DNA of 64,000 bases from Mycobacterium gastri (GTDB taxonomy: Bacteria > Actinomycetota > Actinomycetes > Mycobacteriales > Mycobacteriaceae). Positions 47,774 through 57,823 of the stretch are shown piece after piece (positions within the stretch are counted from its first letter, which is position 1; every line of letters starts with the position of its first letter). A program made the translations under genes and the position numbers. Where the stretch lies: contig NZ_LQOX01000096.1 in the NCBI RefSeq assembly GCF_002102175.1, positions 1-64,000 on the forward strand. Direction: 5' to 3'. The notes below the pieces were generated by a model. It saw only the letters and a program-made list of their open reading frames with translations, made no database searches and had not been told where the DNA came from.

Positions 47774-48557
47774 CTAGATCAGCACCGTTTTCGAGGCCCG
47801 ATCCAGGTCCACCAGCAGCGCCCGATGATCCGAGATCGGCATCAGCTCGGCCGCCACCGCGCCGGCGCGAAGACCGGCATCGTCGGTCAGGATGTGGTCG
47901 AGTTGCCGGTCGGGTGCGGCCGCCGGAAATGTCGCGGCCGTTGCCAACGGCCGCATCCGCGACCATCGGCGCACCGCGGCCGGAGTCAGGTTGAGGTCCC
48001 CGGTCAGCAGCCGCGGTCCAGGGAAGCCGCGCACGTCGTGAACCAGGCGGCGCAGCTGCCAGCGGTTCCAGCCGGGCACGAAAGACAAGTGGGGTGTTGG
48101 CCACCGTGATCGGCCCCAACGGCGTATGCAGGCGCGCGATGACGGCCGCCCGCGGCTCCTCGTCGACGATCATCACCCTGTCCGGCCCTGGCAGGTACAT
48201 CGGGATGCGCGCCGGAATGCGGGGCAACCGCACCACCTGCCAGCTGGCAGCCGGGAAGCGCGACAGCAGCGCGATGCCGTAGGCCGCGGTCCCGGGTTGT
48301 TCATCGCCGGAGGCGGCCATCCACGTCGCGCCGGGCGTGCCCGAGATCGCGGCCACAAACCGATGCGCCACCGCGCCCATGGCTTCGGCGGCCGCCGCGG
48401 TGAGGTCGGCCCGGCCCGACCGCGGCTGGTCGCAGTCCACTTCCTGCAACGCCAGCACGTCGGGGTCGAGACGGCGCACGCAGTCGCACAACCGCTGCAC
48501 CGCCACCCCGTCGCCCACCGTGCGGCCGTGCAGGATGTTGAAGGTCGCCACCCGCAT
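47774..48557 (-). pseudogene. Endonuclease/exonuclease/phosphatase-family protein, one-base frameshift
   Basis: ATG 48557 starts MRVATFNILHGRTVGDGV and continues with ALQEVDCDQPRSGRADL, the first half of the fold. At about 48090 the sequence reads ITVANTPLV; removing one C from the CCCC run gives ITVANTHLSFVPGWNR, which runs into the second half in another frame: GPRLLTGDLNLTPAAV, DHILTD and ISDHRALLVDL to the stop at 47774. All catalytic motifs (N, E, H, DxN, SDH) are present over the two frames. It is either a recent pseudogene or a sequencing error in a homopolymer. Confidence 0.82.
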
Positions 48558-48570
48558 GGCTACCGGTCGG

Positions 48571-49617
48571 CTAACGGCATGGCCGCGGCTCGGGAGCCTC
48601 TGCCCGGCGCCGCGGCCCGCAATGGTGTTGCCCGGCCAGGCGCCCGAGCTCGGCCAGGTCCCGCTCGGCGTGGCTTTGTCGGATGTAGATGGTCAGGTCG
48701 GCTACACGCTGTGCATGGCGACCGTCCTCACACAGCGGTCCGGGCCCCAGGGCGCGGCCGGTCCGGGTGATGGCCTCGTCAACGGCATGTTCCACGACGG
48801 CGCGGGCGCGACGGGCCAGCAATTGCGGGGTGCCGGACCGATCGAACGGATCGCTGTCGATCCGCTCCGCGGCGCTGGCCAGCACCGCTTCTCCAGCGGC
48901 GAGCGCGGCGTCGACCGCGCCGAGATGCGCCAGCGCGTAGGCGTCGGCCGACTGGCTTCCGGCGCAGCGGTACAGCGGGTCGGCGACCCGGCGGGCGCCG
49001 CCTAGCCAGCACGCCGCCACCCCGATCGCGGCGTGCCAGAAGCCGGGCCGGTTCGGGTAGGCGTCGGGTTCCCCCACCGCCATCGCGTGGACGTCGCTGA
49101 ACTGCACGGATCTGGTGTCGCTGCCGGCCATGCCGGGGTTCCACCAGGTGCTCGGCAAGGGTTTGACGACGGGGTCGGTGACGGTTACCGCGAACAGGCC
49201 CCGTTTGCCGTCGTCAAGGGCGGCGGTAACCAGCGCGTGCGTGCAGAACCCGGCGCCCGAACACCACACCTTGATGCCGTTGAGGACATACTCGTCGCCG
49301 GCGATGCAGCTGGCCCGCAGCACCGCGTCGGCGGATTCGGCCACCCACACGCCCCACAGCTGGCCTGCTTGCGGCGGCTTGCCGCCCAACTCGTTGAGGA
49401 TGGCGCCGGCGTCCACATGGGCTTCGGCGATGCGGGCCGCCGCGATGTCCTCCTCGGCCAGCTGCGCCAGGCGTTGCCAGCGTTCGGCGGTGCGCCCCGA
49501 GGCCGGCAACGGCAACTCCAGCCGCCCCGACTCCAGCCAGTGCTCCACCAGCCCCGCCGTCACGCGCGCACCCGCCCGTCGCGAACGAAAGTCACCACCG
49601 CGGCCCGTGCGTAGCAA
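48571..49617 (-). CDS. Acyl-CoA dehydrogenase-like protein
   Basis: A protein of about 348 residues with acyl-CoA dehydrogenase features: YVLNGIKVWCSGAGFCTHAL (beta domain), VQFSDVHAMAVGEPDAYPNR and a C-terminal helical domain (SQSADAYALAHLGAVDAALA). The usual catalytic Glu cannot be placed with confidence, and the chain is shorter than typical enzymes, so it may be a non-classical member. The start is uncertain: TTG 49617 fits the conserved N-terminal part, GTG 49563 is also possible; the open frame further upstream lacks similarity. It is 13 bp upstream of the frameshifted EEP gene. Confidence 0.75.
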   Translation of the reverse strand: MLRTGRGGDFRSRRAGARVTAGLVEHWLESGRLELPLPASGRTAERWQRLAQLAEEDIAAARIAEAHVDAGAILNELGGKPPQAGQLWGVWVAESADAVLRASCIAGDEYVLNGIKVWCSGAGFCTHALVTAALDDGKRGLFAVTVTDPVVKPLPSTWWNPGMAGSDTRSVQFSDVHAMAVGEPDAYPNRPGFWHAAIGVAACWLGGARRVADPLYRCAGSQSADAYALAHLGAVDAALAAGEAVLASAAERIDSDPFDRSGTPQLLARRARAVVEHAVDEAITRTGRALGPGPLCEDGRHAQRVADLTIYIRQSHAERDLAELGRLAGQHHCGPRRRAEAPEPRPCR

Positions 49618-49747
49618 CTCGGCGCCGTGGGTGACATATGTTGCTGATACCCGATTTCGGCGGCCGATTAAACGGCTGCCCGATAGTCCCCGACAGTCAC
49701 GGTCGCCCGGGTTGGCGATGACACCGTCAGGGTATGCACTACCCACG

Positions 49748-50350
49748 ATGACTGAGCCCAATAGGCCGCCCACTAGGACGACCACCACAGCTGAGTGCAG
49801 ATGCGGCGGGCAGTACCCGGGACTACGGGAATCGTTACGCCACGCCGCGTCAGCCCTCAAGGAACACGGGCCGCGCTTCGCGTTGGCCGGCAGCTACGCG
49901 TTGTGGGCCTACGGCGCCCCCGAACCCAGCCACGACGTCGACATCGTGGTCGCCGAGGCCGACGCGGGTGCCGCGGCTGCCACGCTCGCCGACGCCGGGT
50001 TCTGCATCGAACGCCCACCGGAAGACTGGCTACTCAAGGCGCGCAGCGGTGAGTGGGTTGTCGACGTGCTGCACCGGGTCAACGGTGAGCCGGTGCGGCC
50101 GACCGACCTCGACGACGCCGAAGAGCGTGTGGTGCTTGCCATTTCGATGCCGGTATTGCCGCCCACGACGGTCTTCACCCAGAAGTTGCGCGCCCTGACC
50201 GAGCATCGCTGCAACTTCGCCGACCTGATCCCGGTCGCCCGTGCGGTGCGCGAACGGCTGGACTGGGACCACATCGAGAAGGCCACCGACGACAACGATT
50301 TCGCGGCCGCATTCCTGATGCTGGCCGGCCGGATCGGCTTACGCGGCTGA
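49748..50350 (+). CDS. Nucleotidyltransferase-fold protein
   Basis: A 200-residue protein with the minimal nucleotidyltransferase signature FALAGSYALWAYGAPEPSHD followed by VDIVV (G-S then D-x-D). The rest (DVLHRVNGEPVRPTDLDDAE, FTQKLRALTEHRCNFADLIP) resembles the AbiEii-like or substrate-binding half of such proteins. Family members range from antitoxin partners to modifying enzymes; no toxin partner is adjacent. The start is ATG 49748. It is divergent from the acyl-CoA dehydrogenase gene. Confidence 0.7.
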   Translation: MTEPNRPPTRTTTTAECRCGGQYPGLRESLRHAASALKEHGPRFALAGSYALWAYGAPEPSHDVDIVVAEADAGAAAATLADAGFCIERPPEDWLLKARSGEWVVDVLHRVNGEPVRPTDLDDAEERVVLAISMPVLPPTTVFTQKLRALTEHRCNFADLIPVARAVRERLDWDHIEKATDDNDFAAAFLMLAGRIGLRG

Positions 50351-50355
50351 GAGCG

Positions 50356-51315
<960 letters not shown>

Positions 51316-51501
51316 TCATCGGAGGGTATTGGTGTTCGCTCGCTCAGGTGCCGGGACAAGCCGCGCCCTACCGACCAAACCGGGTTGCGGGTACCCCGCG
51401 CCGCACCGCTTCAACCGCCGGAAATGACGACGGCCGGGCCGATCCGAGGCGCCGAAAAATTCGCGGTTTGGGGACGCGCCGCGGCGGGCACCTCCTGCGG
51501 C

Positions 51502-52254
51502 ATGAATGCCTCTGCCATTGTTCCTGTTGCTCGTCTCCTCGGTCCCGCGGTAGCCGCCGCATGGGGCCTTAGCGCTGCTGTCCTGCCGGCTACCGCCATC
51601 CCTGCCGCCTCCGCCCAGCCATGCCCCGACGTCGACGTCGTGTTCGCCCGCGGTACCGGCGAACCGCCCGGTACCGGTCCTACCGGACAGGCATTCGTCG
51701 ACGGCCTGCGCTCCCGCCTGGGCACACGCTCGATGGGCGTCTATGCGGTCAACTACCCCGCCAGCGATCAGTGGGACACCGGCGTCGACGGCATCCGCGA
51801 CGCCGGCGCGCACGTCGTGTCCACCGCCAATGCCTGCCCCAACACCAAAATGGTGCTCGGCGGTTACTCCCAGGGCGCGGCCGTGATGGGCTTCGTCACA
51901 TCCCCGGCGGTGCCGGACGGGGTCGACCCGGCGACCGTGCCCAAACCGCTGGCACCCGAGGTCGCCAACCACGTCGCCGCCGTCGTGCTGTTCGGACCAC
52001 CCAACATTCGGGCCATGAACTTCCTCGGTGAGCCGCCGGTCACCATCGGCGCGGCATACCAAGGCAAGACCATCAAGGTCTGCGCCCCCGAAGACCCGGT
52101 GTGCTCCGACGGGATGAACTTCGCCGCCCACAACACCTACGCCGATGACGGCGGCATGATCGCCAAGGGCGTCGACTTCGCCGCCAGCCGCCTGGGCGCA
52201 GGGCCCGGCGGACCCATGACGGTCGCGTCACCAGGCGGCGGCTTCGGCAACTGA
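51502..52254 (+). CDS. Secreted cutinase-family protein
   Basis: A 250-residue alpha/beta hydrolase of the cutinase (Culp) family. Signal peptide GPAVAAAWGLSAAVLPATAI; mature part begins CPDVDVVFARGTGEPPGTG. Catalytic Ser in VLGGYSQGAAVM, Asp in CAPEDPVCSDG, His in FAAHNTYADD; paired Cys as in the family. Mycobacterial cutinase-like proteins act as esterases or phospholipases. ATG 51502 is chosen as it directly starts the signal peptide; the longer frame from 51385 is less likely. Confidence 0.9.
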   Translation: MNASAIVPVARLLGPAVAAAWGLSAAVLPATAIPAASAQPCPDVDVVFARGTGEPPGTGPTGQAFVDGLRSRLGTRSMGVYAVNYPASDQWDTGVDGIRDAGAHVVSTANACPNTKMVLGGYSQGAAVMGFVTSPAVPDGVDPATVPKPLAPEVANHVAAVVLFGPPNIRAMNFLGEPPVTIGAAYQGKTIKVCAPEDPVCSDGMNFAAHNTYADDGGMIAKGVDFAASRLGAGPGGPMTVASPGGGFGN

Positions 52255-52331
52255 GGCAACTGACTCCCGCCGTTGTGGTCCACCCGGGTGAGGCGGCGGG
52301 TGCCCCGAATCGCCGTACCGCACCCGCCGCC

Positions 52332-53073
52332 TCACACCGCCTTCCCGGATGACGAGATAATCTGGCGCACAAGCCACTTCACGTCATCGTGGATCAGCCG
52401 GCGGGCCAGTTCCGCCAGCATCCGCGGATGCCACGCGGCGCCGGCCAGCTGGTTGAAGTGGTCGAGCGCCACGTCCACCCGGGCCAGCGCGGTGCATCCG
52501 GGAACCGCCCGGGCCGACGGGTTCGGGTAGCAAGGTGGTGACTCGTACCCCGGTCTGGCCCAACTCGTGTTGCAGCGTCTGGGCGAAGTCTCTGAGAAAG
52601 GCCGCGCTGGCGCGGTACAGCGCCACCTGGTGATCGGAGCGGTCCGAGGAGTACGGTTCGGCTGCGGCCGGCGACACGGTCAAGATAATGCCGCCGCGGC
52701 CATGCATGACCATCTCCTCGGCCAGCAGCCGAGCCAGCCGCATAGTCTGACCGATGCCTGCCACCATCTCGTTGAGCACGCTCTCCAGGCTGTCGTCCAG
52801 GTCGTAGCCGTCGACCGGTGAGTTCAGCGCGGCCGCCACCACGGGCTGCCGGGCGGCCAGCACGCGCCGATACAACACATACGGCCGCTCGGCGAGCCGC
52901 GCGTCGACTTGGATCGGCTGAACGTTGGCACCCAGCCCGCTCAGAGCGGCCGCCGCGGTGTGGATCTCGTCGCAGGAGTCGGAGACGATCAGGTCGTATC
53001 CGCGCCGGGCGAATTGTTTGGCAAAGGCGAAGCCGACGCCGCCGCCGCCGCTGGCACCGGTAACCAAGGCCAA
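52332..53073 (-). pseudogene. Short-chain dehydrogenase, frameshifted near the C-terminus
   Basis: From TTG 53073 the frame reads LALVTGASGGGGVGFAFAKQ (Rossmann glycine motif) and DVDARL-like and NSPVDGYDLDDSL segments up to GVRVTTLLPEPV. Near 52540 the sensible sequence moves to another frame: SARAVPGCTALARVDVALDH then AWHPRMLAELARRLIHDDVK to a stop at 52332. Upstream, the likely true N-terminus (MTTDDRVRPIRPVADSE, from 53177) is in yet another frame. At least one, probably two, indels are present. The canonical YxxxK is replaced by the VALYRASAAF region, also unusual. Confidence 0.75.
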
Positions 53074-53176
53074 CCCGGCGGGCGAGGAGTCGGGGCGCTG
53101 TTGCGGCCTTTCGGCGCGGCCGCGCGCTCACTATCTGCAACCGGGCGGATGGGCCTGACCCTGTCATCGGTAGTCA

Positions 53177-53662
53177 TCAGTCGATTCCACGGACCCGGTC
53201 GCTCACCTGCAGCTCGGCGGCAAGGCTTTCCAGGGCGCGCCGAGCCTCATGGTGCCGGGAGCCGGCTGCGGCGCTGTCGGCGATGACGAGTTCGGCCGCC
53301 GGATTTTTGGGCAGGGAGCGCGTCGCGGTGACGTCGAAGAACACGATCGAGACCCCGAGCAGGCCGTTCTGCGCGTCGATCAGCGGGTTGACGTGGATCT
53401 CGAACCACACCGTGTCGGCGCCGGGCCGCTGCCACTTGACGTCCTGAATCCGCGCCGAACGCCGCTCCACCTTGGCCTGTTCCAGGTAGGCCCGCAGCTC
53501 GACGGGCCGGTACGACACTTCCAGGTCGCGCAGCAGCCGCCCAATGTCGCGGGCCGAAAGGCCGAAGGCGTTCTCGGCCTGCAGGTTGATCATGGCCACG
53601 GTGTCCTCGCCGGTGACCACTATCTGGGCCACCGGACTGGCGCGAAAAGCCAAGTCCCGCAA
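53177..53662 (-). CDS. PAS-domain protein, possibly truncated
   Basis: A 161-residue protein made of one PAS domain: VAQIVVTGEDTVAMINLQAE, the RDLEVSYRPVELRAYLEQAK helix region and VWFEIHVNPLIDAQNGLLGV, SIVFFDVTATR. A short coiled-coil-like tail (EARRALESLAAELQVSDRV) follows. Mycobacterial PAS domains of this form often end larger methyltransferase or phosphatase proteins, so this may be a C-terminal remnant; no N-terminal partner is found upstream. The end touches the possible N-terminus of the SDR pseudogene. Confidence 0.65.
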   Translation of the reverse strand: MRDLAFRASPVAQIVVTGEDTVAMINLQAENAFGLSARDIGRLLRDLEVSYRPVELRAYLEQAKVERRSARIQDVKWQRPGADTVWFEIHVNPLIDAQNGLLGVSIVFFDVTATRSLPKNPAAELVIADSAAAGSRHHEARRALESLAAELQVSDRVRGID

Positions 53663-53689
53663 CGTAGTCAGGCCAGTCGAGTCGTCATG

Positions 53690-53907
53690 CCGGTCGTAGA
53701 ACGCTGCCGCCGGGTGATAGCGGTTGACGCCGTCGTGCGGCCCTGGTGCTCACCGAGTGGCCGCAGTTTCGCGATCTGGACTGGCATTCCATTGCCCGGG
53801 AGGCGCCCGTCGCCGTCGTCCTGGACACCAGGAACCTGCTGGATCCGGCCGGAATCCGCGCCGCCGGACTGACGTACCTGGGGAACGGCGTACCGCGCGG
53901 ATTCTGA
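53690..53907 (+). pseudogene. UDP-glucose 6-dehydrogenase, C-terminal fragment
   Basis: The frame ending at TGA 53905-53907 reads LVLTEWPQFRDLDWHSIARE, then VAVVLDTRNLLDPAGIRAAG and LTYLGNGVPRGF. The LTEW...F and VLDxRNxLDP patterns are those of the C-terminal domain of UDP-glucose/GDP-mannose dehydrogenases. Just upstream, a frame change near 53738 joins AVDAVV to it; no N-terminal NAD-binding domain is present. A dead fragment. Confidence 0.75.
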
Positions 53908-53989
53908 ACCAAATGTTTGGCTGCGATTTCACTGCGTAGCACCTCGGCTGGGGAATGCCGGCGTTCGGGACCGGCAAGCATGGAGGACA

Positions 53990-54371
53990 GGTCGCCCCGG
54001 CCCGGTCGCCGCCGACGAACTGCCGGCACTGCTGCGATCGGCGGACGTGGTCGCGTGCACGCCCCGGCAGGCGCCGCCTTGCAGGCCATGGCCAGCGGCG
54101 TCGCCGTGGTGGCGGTGTCCACCGGTGCCCTGGCCGACACGGTGGTGCACTCGGTCACCGGGTTACTGGTGCCGCCCGACAACCTCAGGGAATTGGCGGT
54201 CGCATTGAAAACTCTTCAAGGACAACGCTTTCAGTGTGCGGGCATGGGGGCGGCGGGGCGGTTGCACGCAGAGCGCGGTTCAGCTGGGAGCGCATCACCC
54301 TCGACGCGCTGCACATCTATCGCCAGGTGGGCTCGCCGGTCGAACCGCGACACGTGGCAAACACCCGATAG
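53990..54371 (+). pseudogene. GT4-type glycosyltransferase, C-terminal fragment
   Basis: Between 54030 and 54371 the sequence encodes, over at least two frames, LQAMASGVAVVAVSTGALAD, TVVHSVTGLLVPPDNLRELA and finally RFSWERITLDALHIYRQ with a stop at about 54371. EAMASGxPVVA...GGxxD...TGLLVPP is the donor-sugar-binding region of GT4 glycosyltransferases. The acceptor half is absent. With the UDP-glucose dehydrogenase fragment just upstream, it seems to be the remains of a sugar-transfer operon. Confidence 0.75.
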
Positions 54372-54402
54372 TCGCCCGGATCAACTACCATCATTGTCAA
54401 CC

Positions 54403-55455
54403 ATGACAAGTGTTACCGAGGACACACGGTGTCGTGCGCGTCCGCAGCTGCGCGACGCGGTCAACCCTGACGGAAAGGGTCGCCCGGAGCGACAGGATGA
54501 CCCGGCCGCCGTGCTGCTCGCGCACTTCCATACGGCCGACCCGGTCGCCGCCCAGAGATTTTTCACCAACGCCTATCACCCGAGCTGGCGGATCAGGGAG
54601 TTCGCCAAGGGATCGACCGTCACCCACCGTCGGTTCGCGGCCGAACACCTCACCGTCGACGACGTGGCGATCCGGGGCCGAGTGGACTGCGAAGTCCGCA
54701 CGGCCGACGGCTTTGTGGTGATCCAGCCGCGCTCGGGCTCGTTGATCGCGGTCGGCGATGGCGCTCCGAGCCTGGACACTCCGCTGCTGGCCGTCGACGG
54801 ATTTCCGCGCGTGTTGCGGCTGAACAGCGTTCGGTTCACCGTTGCCAGCATCGACGCCGACCTGCTCCGACAAGTCGCCGCGGGGTCCCACACGCCGATG
54901 CCGCAGCAGGTCGAATTCCTCAGTTCCCGGCCACGTACCCCGGCGGCGGCGCACACGTGGCGCGACGCGTTCGACTACGTGACCACCAGCTTCGCCTCGG
55001 CCGACGCCGCCCGGCGCCCACTGGTGGTCGCCGCGGTGTCCCGGCTGCTGGCCGCTGCGCTGCTCGAGTGCTTTCCGTCCAACGTCACCACGGGGCAGTC
55101 GTCGCCCAACGACCAATCGGTACCCAAGGCCCTGCAAACCGCCATGTCGTTCATTCATCGCCACGCCGCGATGAACATCGGGGTCACCGACGTCGCGGCC
55201 GTGGTCCATCTGACGCCGCGGGCGGTGCAGTACCTGTTCCGGCAGCAGCTCGACACCACTCCCACCGAGTACCTCCGCCGGGTCCGGCTGCATCGAGCCC
55301 ATCAAGATCTGCTCTCCGGCGACCGCTCGGTCACCACGGTCAGCGAAATCGCGCAGCGCTGGGGCTTCGCCCACACCGGCCGGTTCGCCGTGCTGTATCG
55401 CCAGACCTACGGCGAAAGTCCGCACACCGCGCTCAAGCGCACCGCCGCCGGGTAG
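54403..55455 (+). CDS. AraC-family transcriptional regulator
   Basis: A 350-residue regulator with an N-terminal sensing region (FFTNAYHPSWRIREF to FLSSRPRTP) resembling the AraC-binding-like domain 14 and a C-terminal AraC helix-turn-helix (about residues 245-345): GVTDVAAVVHLTPRAVQYLF and QLDTTPTEYLRRVRLHRAHQ, then RWGFAHTGRFAVLYRQTYGE. Start ATG 54403 (MTSVTEDTRC); the open frame further upstream belongs to the glycosyltransferase fragment. Target genes are unknown. Confidence 0.88.
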   Translation: MTSVTEDTRCRARPQLRDAVNPDGKGRPERQDDPAAVLLAHFHTADPVAAQRFFTNAYHPSWRIREFAKGSTVTHRRFAAEHLTVDDVAIRGRVDCEVRTADGFVVIQPRSGSLIAVGDGAPSLDTPLLAVDGFPRVLRLNSVRFTVASIDADLLRQVAAGSHTPMPQQVEFLSSRPRTPAAAHTWRDAFDYVTTSFASADAARRPLVVAAVSRLLAAALLECFPSNVTTGQSSPNDQSVPKALQTAMSFIHRHAAMNIGVTDVAAVVHLTPRAVQYLFRQQLDTTPTEYLRRVRLHRAHQDLLSGDRSVTTVSEIAQRWGFAHTGRFAVLYRQTYGESPHTALKRTAAG

Positions 55456-55460
55456 CCGGT

Positions 55461-56506
55461 TCAAGCCGTTTTGGCCAACGGCTGAGCCCGAGACGTGCTC
55501 TGGCCCTTGGCGATTCGTTGCACCAGAGTTCGGGTGGCGGTTTCCAGGATGTGCTGCGCGGCAGCGGGCCGGCGGGCGCGCCGCGCGCGGCGGACCGCCG
55601 CGGCAATCGTCATGCCTTGCCGGTAGCCGGTGACCACTCGGGGATCGACGTAGGAGCCGCGCGCCACCGCCGCGGTGTTGCCCAGCTCGTCGGCGACCTC
55701 GCGCATCACGGCGGCCTCGACCCGCTTGGCCACGCGTTGCGACATCGGCGGGTCCGCGTCGGCGAACGCCGCGGTCGCCAGCACGGTGCCATGCCAGGTT
55801 CGTAAGTCCTTGACGCTGCAGTCGTTGCCGACCAACTCATTGAAGTGCGCATTGAGGTCGTCGGCACGAATGTCTGCCCATCCGGAGCCATTGCGGCACA
55901 ACAGGAGTCGCTCCGCGGACGAGTTTCGGCGAGTCAGCGAGCGCACCGCGCGGACCACATCGGGATCGTCGATCTCCAGGGTGCGCCGGACCCCGCTCTT
56001 GGCGGGGTAGTCCGAAGGCCACCGCGTCGCGGCGCACCGTCACGTGCTCGCAGCGCAGGGTGGCGATGCCGTAGGAGTCGTTGTCGTCCGCATACTGTTC
56101 GCCGCCGGCGCGGAAGTAGCCCAGATCGAGTGGGTGCAGGGCCAGTGCCAGCACCCGCTGGCGGGTGAGACGACGGCCGCCGAGGTCCGCCGCGCTCCGG
56201 CGCCGCAGTGCCGGCAGCTGTTTGGACAGCGCCAGCACGCGGTCGAACTTCTCCTCGGCACGCTCCTGCTGCCAGGCCTGGCGGTAAAGGTACTGACGAC
56301 GTCCGGCCGCGTCGGTGCCGACCTCCTGAATGTGCCCGTTGGGATACGGCGAGATCCACACCTGCTGCCGCGCCGGCGGGATCACCAGGTCCTTGATTCG
56401 CTGCAGGGTCTGGCCGTCGGTCAGCAACTTGCCGTCCGGGCCGTAGTAGGCGAGCCCTTACCCCGCCGTTTACGGGTGTGCTCGGCACGCTGCGACGCAG
56501 CCGCAT
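55461..56506 (-). pseudogene. DNA topoisomerase IB, multiple frameshifts
   Basis: The N-terminal part MRLRRSVPSTPV (from 56506), the segment KRRGKG and the following LAYYGPDGKLLTDGQTL lie in three different frames near 56450-56480. The middle (IPPARQQVWISPYPNGHIQE, RQYLYRQAWQQERAEEKFDR) is intact to about 56010, where one extra G in TTCGGAC breaks the frame; the C-terminal part continues as KSGVRRTLEIDDPDVVRAVR, VKDLRTWHGTVLAT and the catalytic Tyr region GSYVDPRVV to 55461. This is a eukaryotic-type topoisomerase IB as found in several environmental mycobacteria, here inactivated. Confidence 0.85.
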
Positions 56507-56574
56507 CGGCGCTCCTCTCATGTCCCAAGAGGAATTACCCGCCGCGGCAGCGGCTCACACCGAGCGTCGGCCGG

Positions 56575-57096
56575 TCAGTAGTCCGGCAGGCGCACGTCGC
56601 GGGTGCGCAGCAACAGCGGAACCAGCACCCAGAAAACCGCGAACAGCGCCAGAGCGCACGCCCCGGCGACGATGCCCGCGACCGGCCCGGCCACCGCGTC
56701 GAAGATGATGGTCGTCACCCCGGTCAGGGCCAGACCGAGCAGCACCAAACCGGCGTAAGCACACCGGTGCGCCGCCGACACCACCACCACCAGCCGGTGC
56801 CGCCGGAACAGCAGCCGGTGCATGCCGACCGGGGCGATCAACAGCACCGTCGCGCCCACCGAACATCCCACTGTGGCTAGATACACCCAATGCAGGGTCA
56901 AGGTGTCGAAGCGCTGCTGGAACGGCAGCGTCAGCAGGAACCCGGTGAGCAGCTGCACCCCGGTCTGGACCACCCGCAGCTCCTGCAGCAGGCTGTTCCA
57001 ATTGCGGTCGAGCCGTTGGAGTTCGGTCTCCCCGCGGCTGCGGTGATCCCACTGCTGGTCCCGTTCCGGATGGTCGACATCCATGCCGGTGATCAT
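56575..57096 (-). CDS. Membrane protein, DUF6328-like
   Basis: A 173-residue protein with an acidic N-terminus (RGETELQRLDRNWNSLLQEL) and four membrane helices: VQLLTGFLLTLPF, WVYLATVGCSVGATVLLIAP, AYAGLVLLGLALTGVTTIIF and GIVAGACALALFAVFWVLVP. The ELRVVQTGVQ segment before the first helix is typical of the DUF6328 family of actinobacterial membrane proteins, role unknown. ATG 57096 is used; 57084 and 57129 are alternatives. Confidence 0.72.
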   Translation of the reverse strand: MITGMDVDHPERDQQWDHRSRGETELQRLDRNWNSLLQELRVVQTGVQLLTGFLLTLPFQQRFDTLTLHWVYLATVGCSVGATVLLIAPVGMHRLLFRRHRLVVVVSAAHRCAYAGLVLLGLALTGVTTIIFDAVAGPVAGIVAGACALALFAVFWVLVPLLLRTRDVRLPDY

Positions 57097-57281
57097 CGCA
57101 TTTGCCCAGAGCCGGTGAGGATTTTCCACCGTGGACGAACACCCACCCGTGACGGCAACCGGAGCAGCCGTGACACGAGCACACTGGTGTGACCCGTTGT
57201 GTTAAGGAACAGCAAAATTCTCAGAACCAACGACGAGTTCTTAGACGATCGTTATCTCGACCATGACGAAAACTTGATGTG

Positions 57282-57650
57282 TCAGCGATTCAGCTTGCCG
57301 TCCCGCACACCGGTCAATGCCTCGTCCAGCGTCGGGTACAGCGGGAAGGTCTTGTCCAGACCGGTCAGGTGAATCGGCCGTCTGGTCGCCGGGCCACGCG
57401 CGACCACCCCGAACTCGGCCGCGCCGCCGAGTTTCTCGTAGGTCGCCGCGAGGATCTTGAGCCCCACCGAGCCGAGGAACTCCACCCCGGAAAGATCGAT
57501 GATCAAAGCCGTGGGGTTGTCGGCGACCACGCCGCCGATGGCTTCTTCGAGGGCCGGAGCGGTGACCAGGTCGATTTCGCCACCGATACTGAGCACGGCG
57601 ACCCCGTCGTGGTCGGTGACCTCGGCGGTGATCGAATCAGGAGCTGACAA
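57282..57650 (-). CDS. rsfB: Anti-anti-sigma factor RsfB
   Basis: A 122-residue STAS-domain protein, the length of Rv3687c. Core: VAVLSIGGEIDLVTAPALEE and the phosphorylatable region LIIDLSGVEFLGSVGLKILA with Ser in FLGSVG. RsfB in M. tuberculosis binds the anti-sigma-F factor RsbW and so releases SigF. TTG 57650 is chosen because AAAGGA precedes it; another TTG is at 57668. It is divergent from the stressosome operon, so the output of that operon may act on this protein. Confidence 0.92.
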   Translation of the reverse strand: MSAPDSITAEVTDHDGVAVLSIGGEIDLVTAPALEEAIGGVVADNPTALIIDLSGVEFLGSVGLKILAATYEKLGGAAEFGVVARGPATRRPIHLTGLDKTFPLYPTLDEALTGVRDGKLNR

Positions 57651-57823
57651 TGGCGGTCCTTTGTCCAAAGCCGTGGGGGTACTGCAAGCCTAACCCGCCT
57701 CCCGAACTTGCGAGAAGAATAAGACCTCGACGCGTTGCGCGGCGCGCCCCAGGCTAGTCTCCCCATATGAGCTGCGCCCTTCGGGGCGCGACAAGGGCAC
57801 TTGGGGGCACTTGGGGAGGCCAG

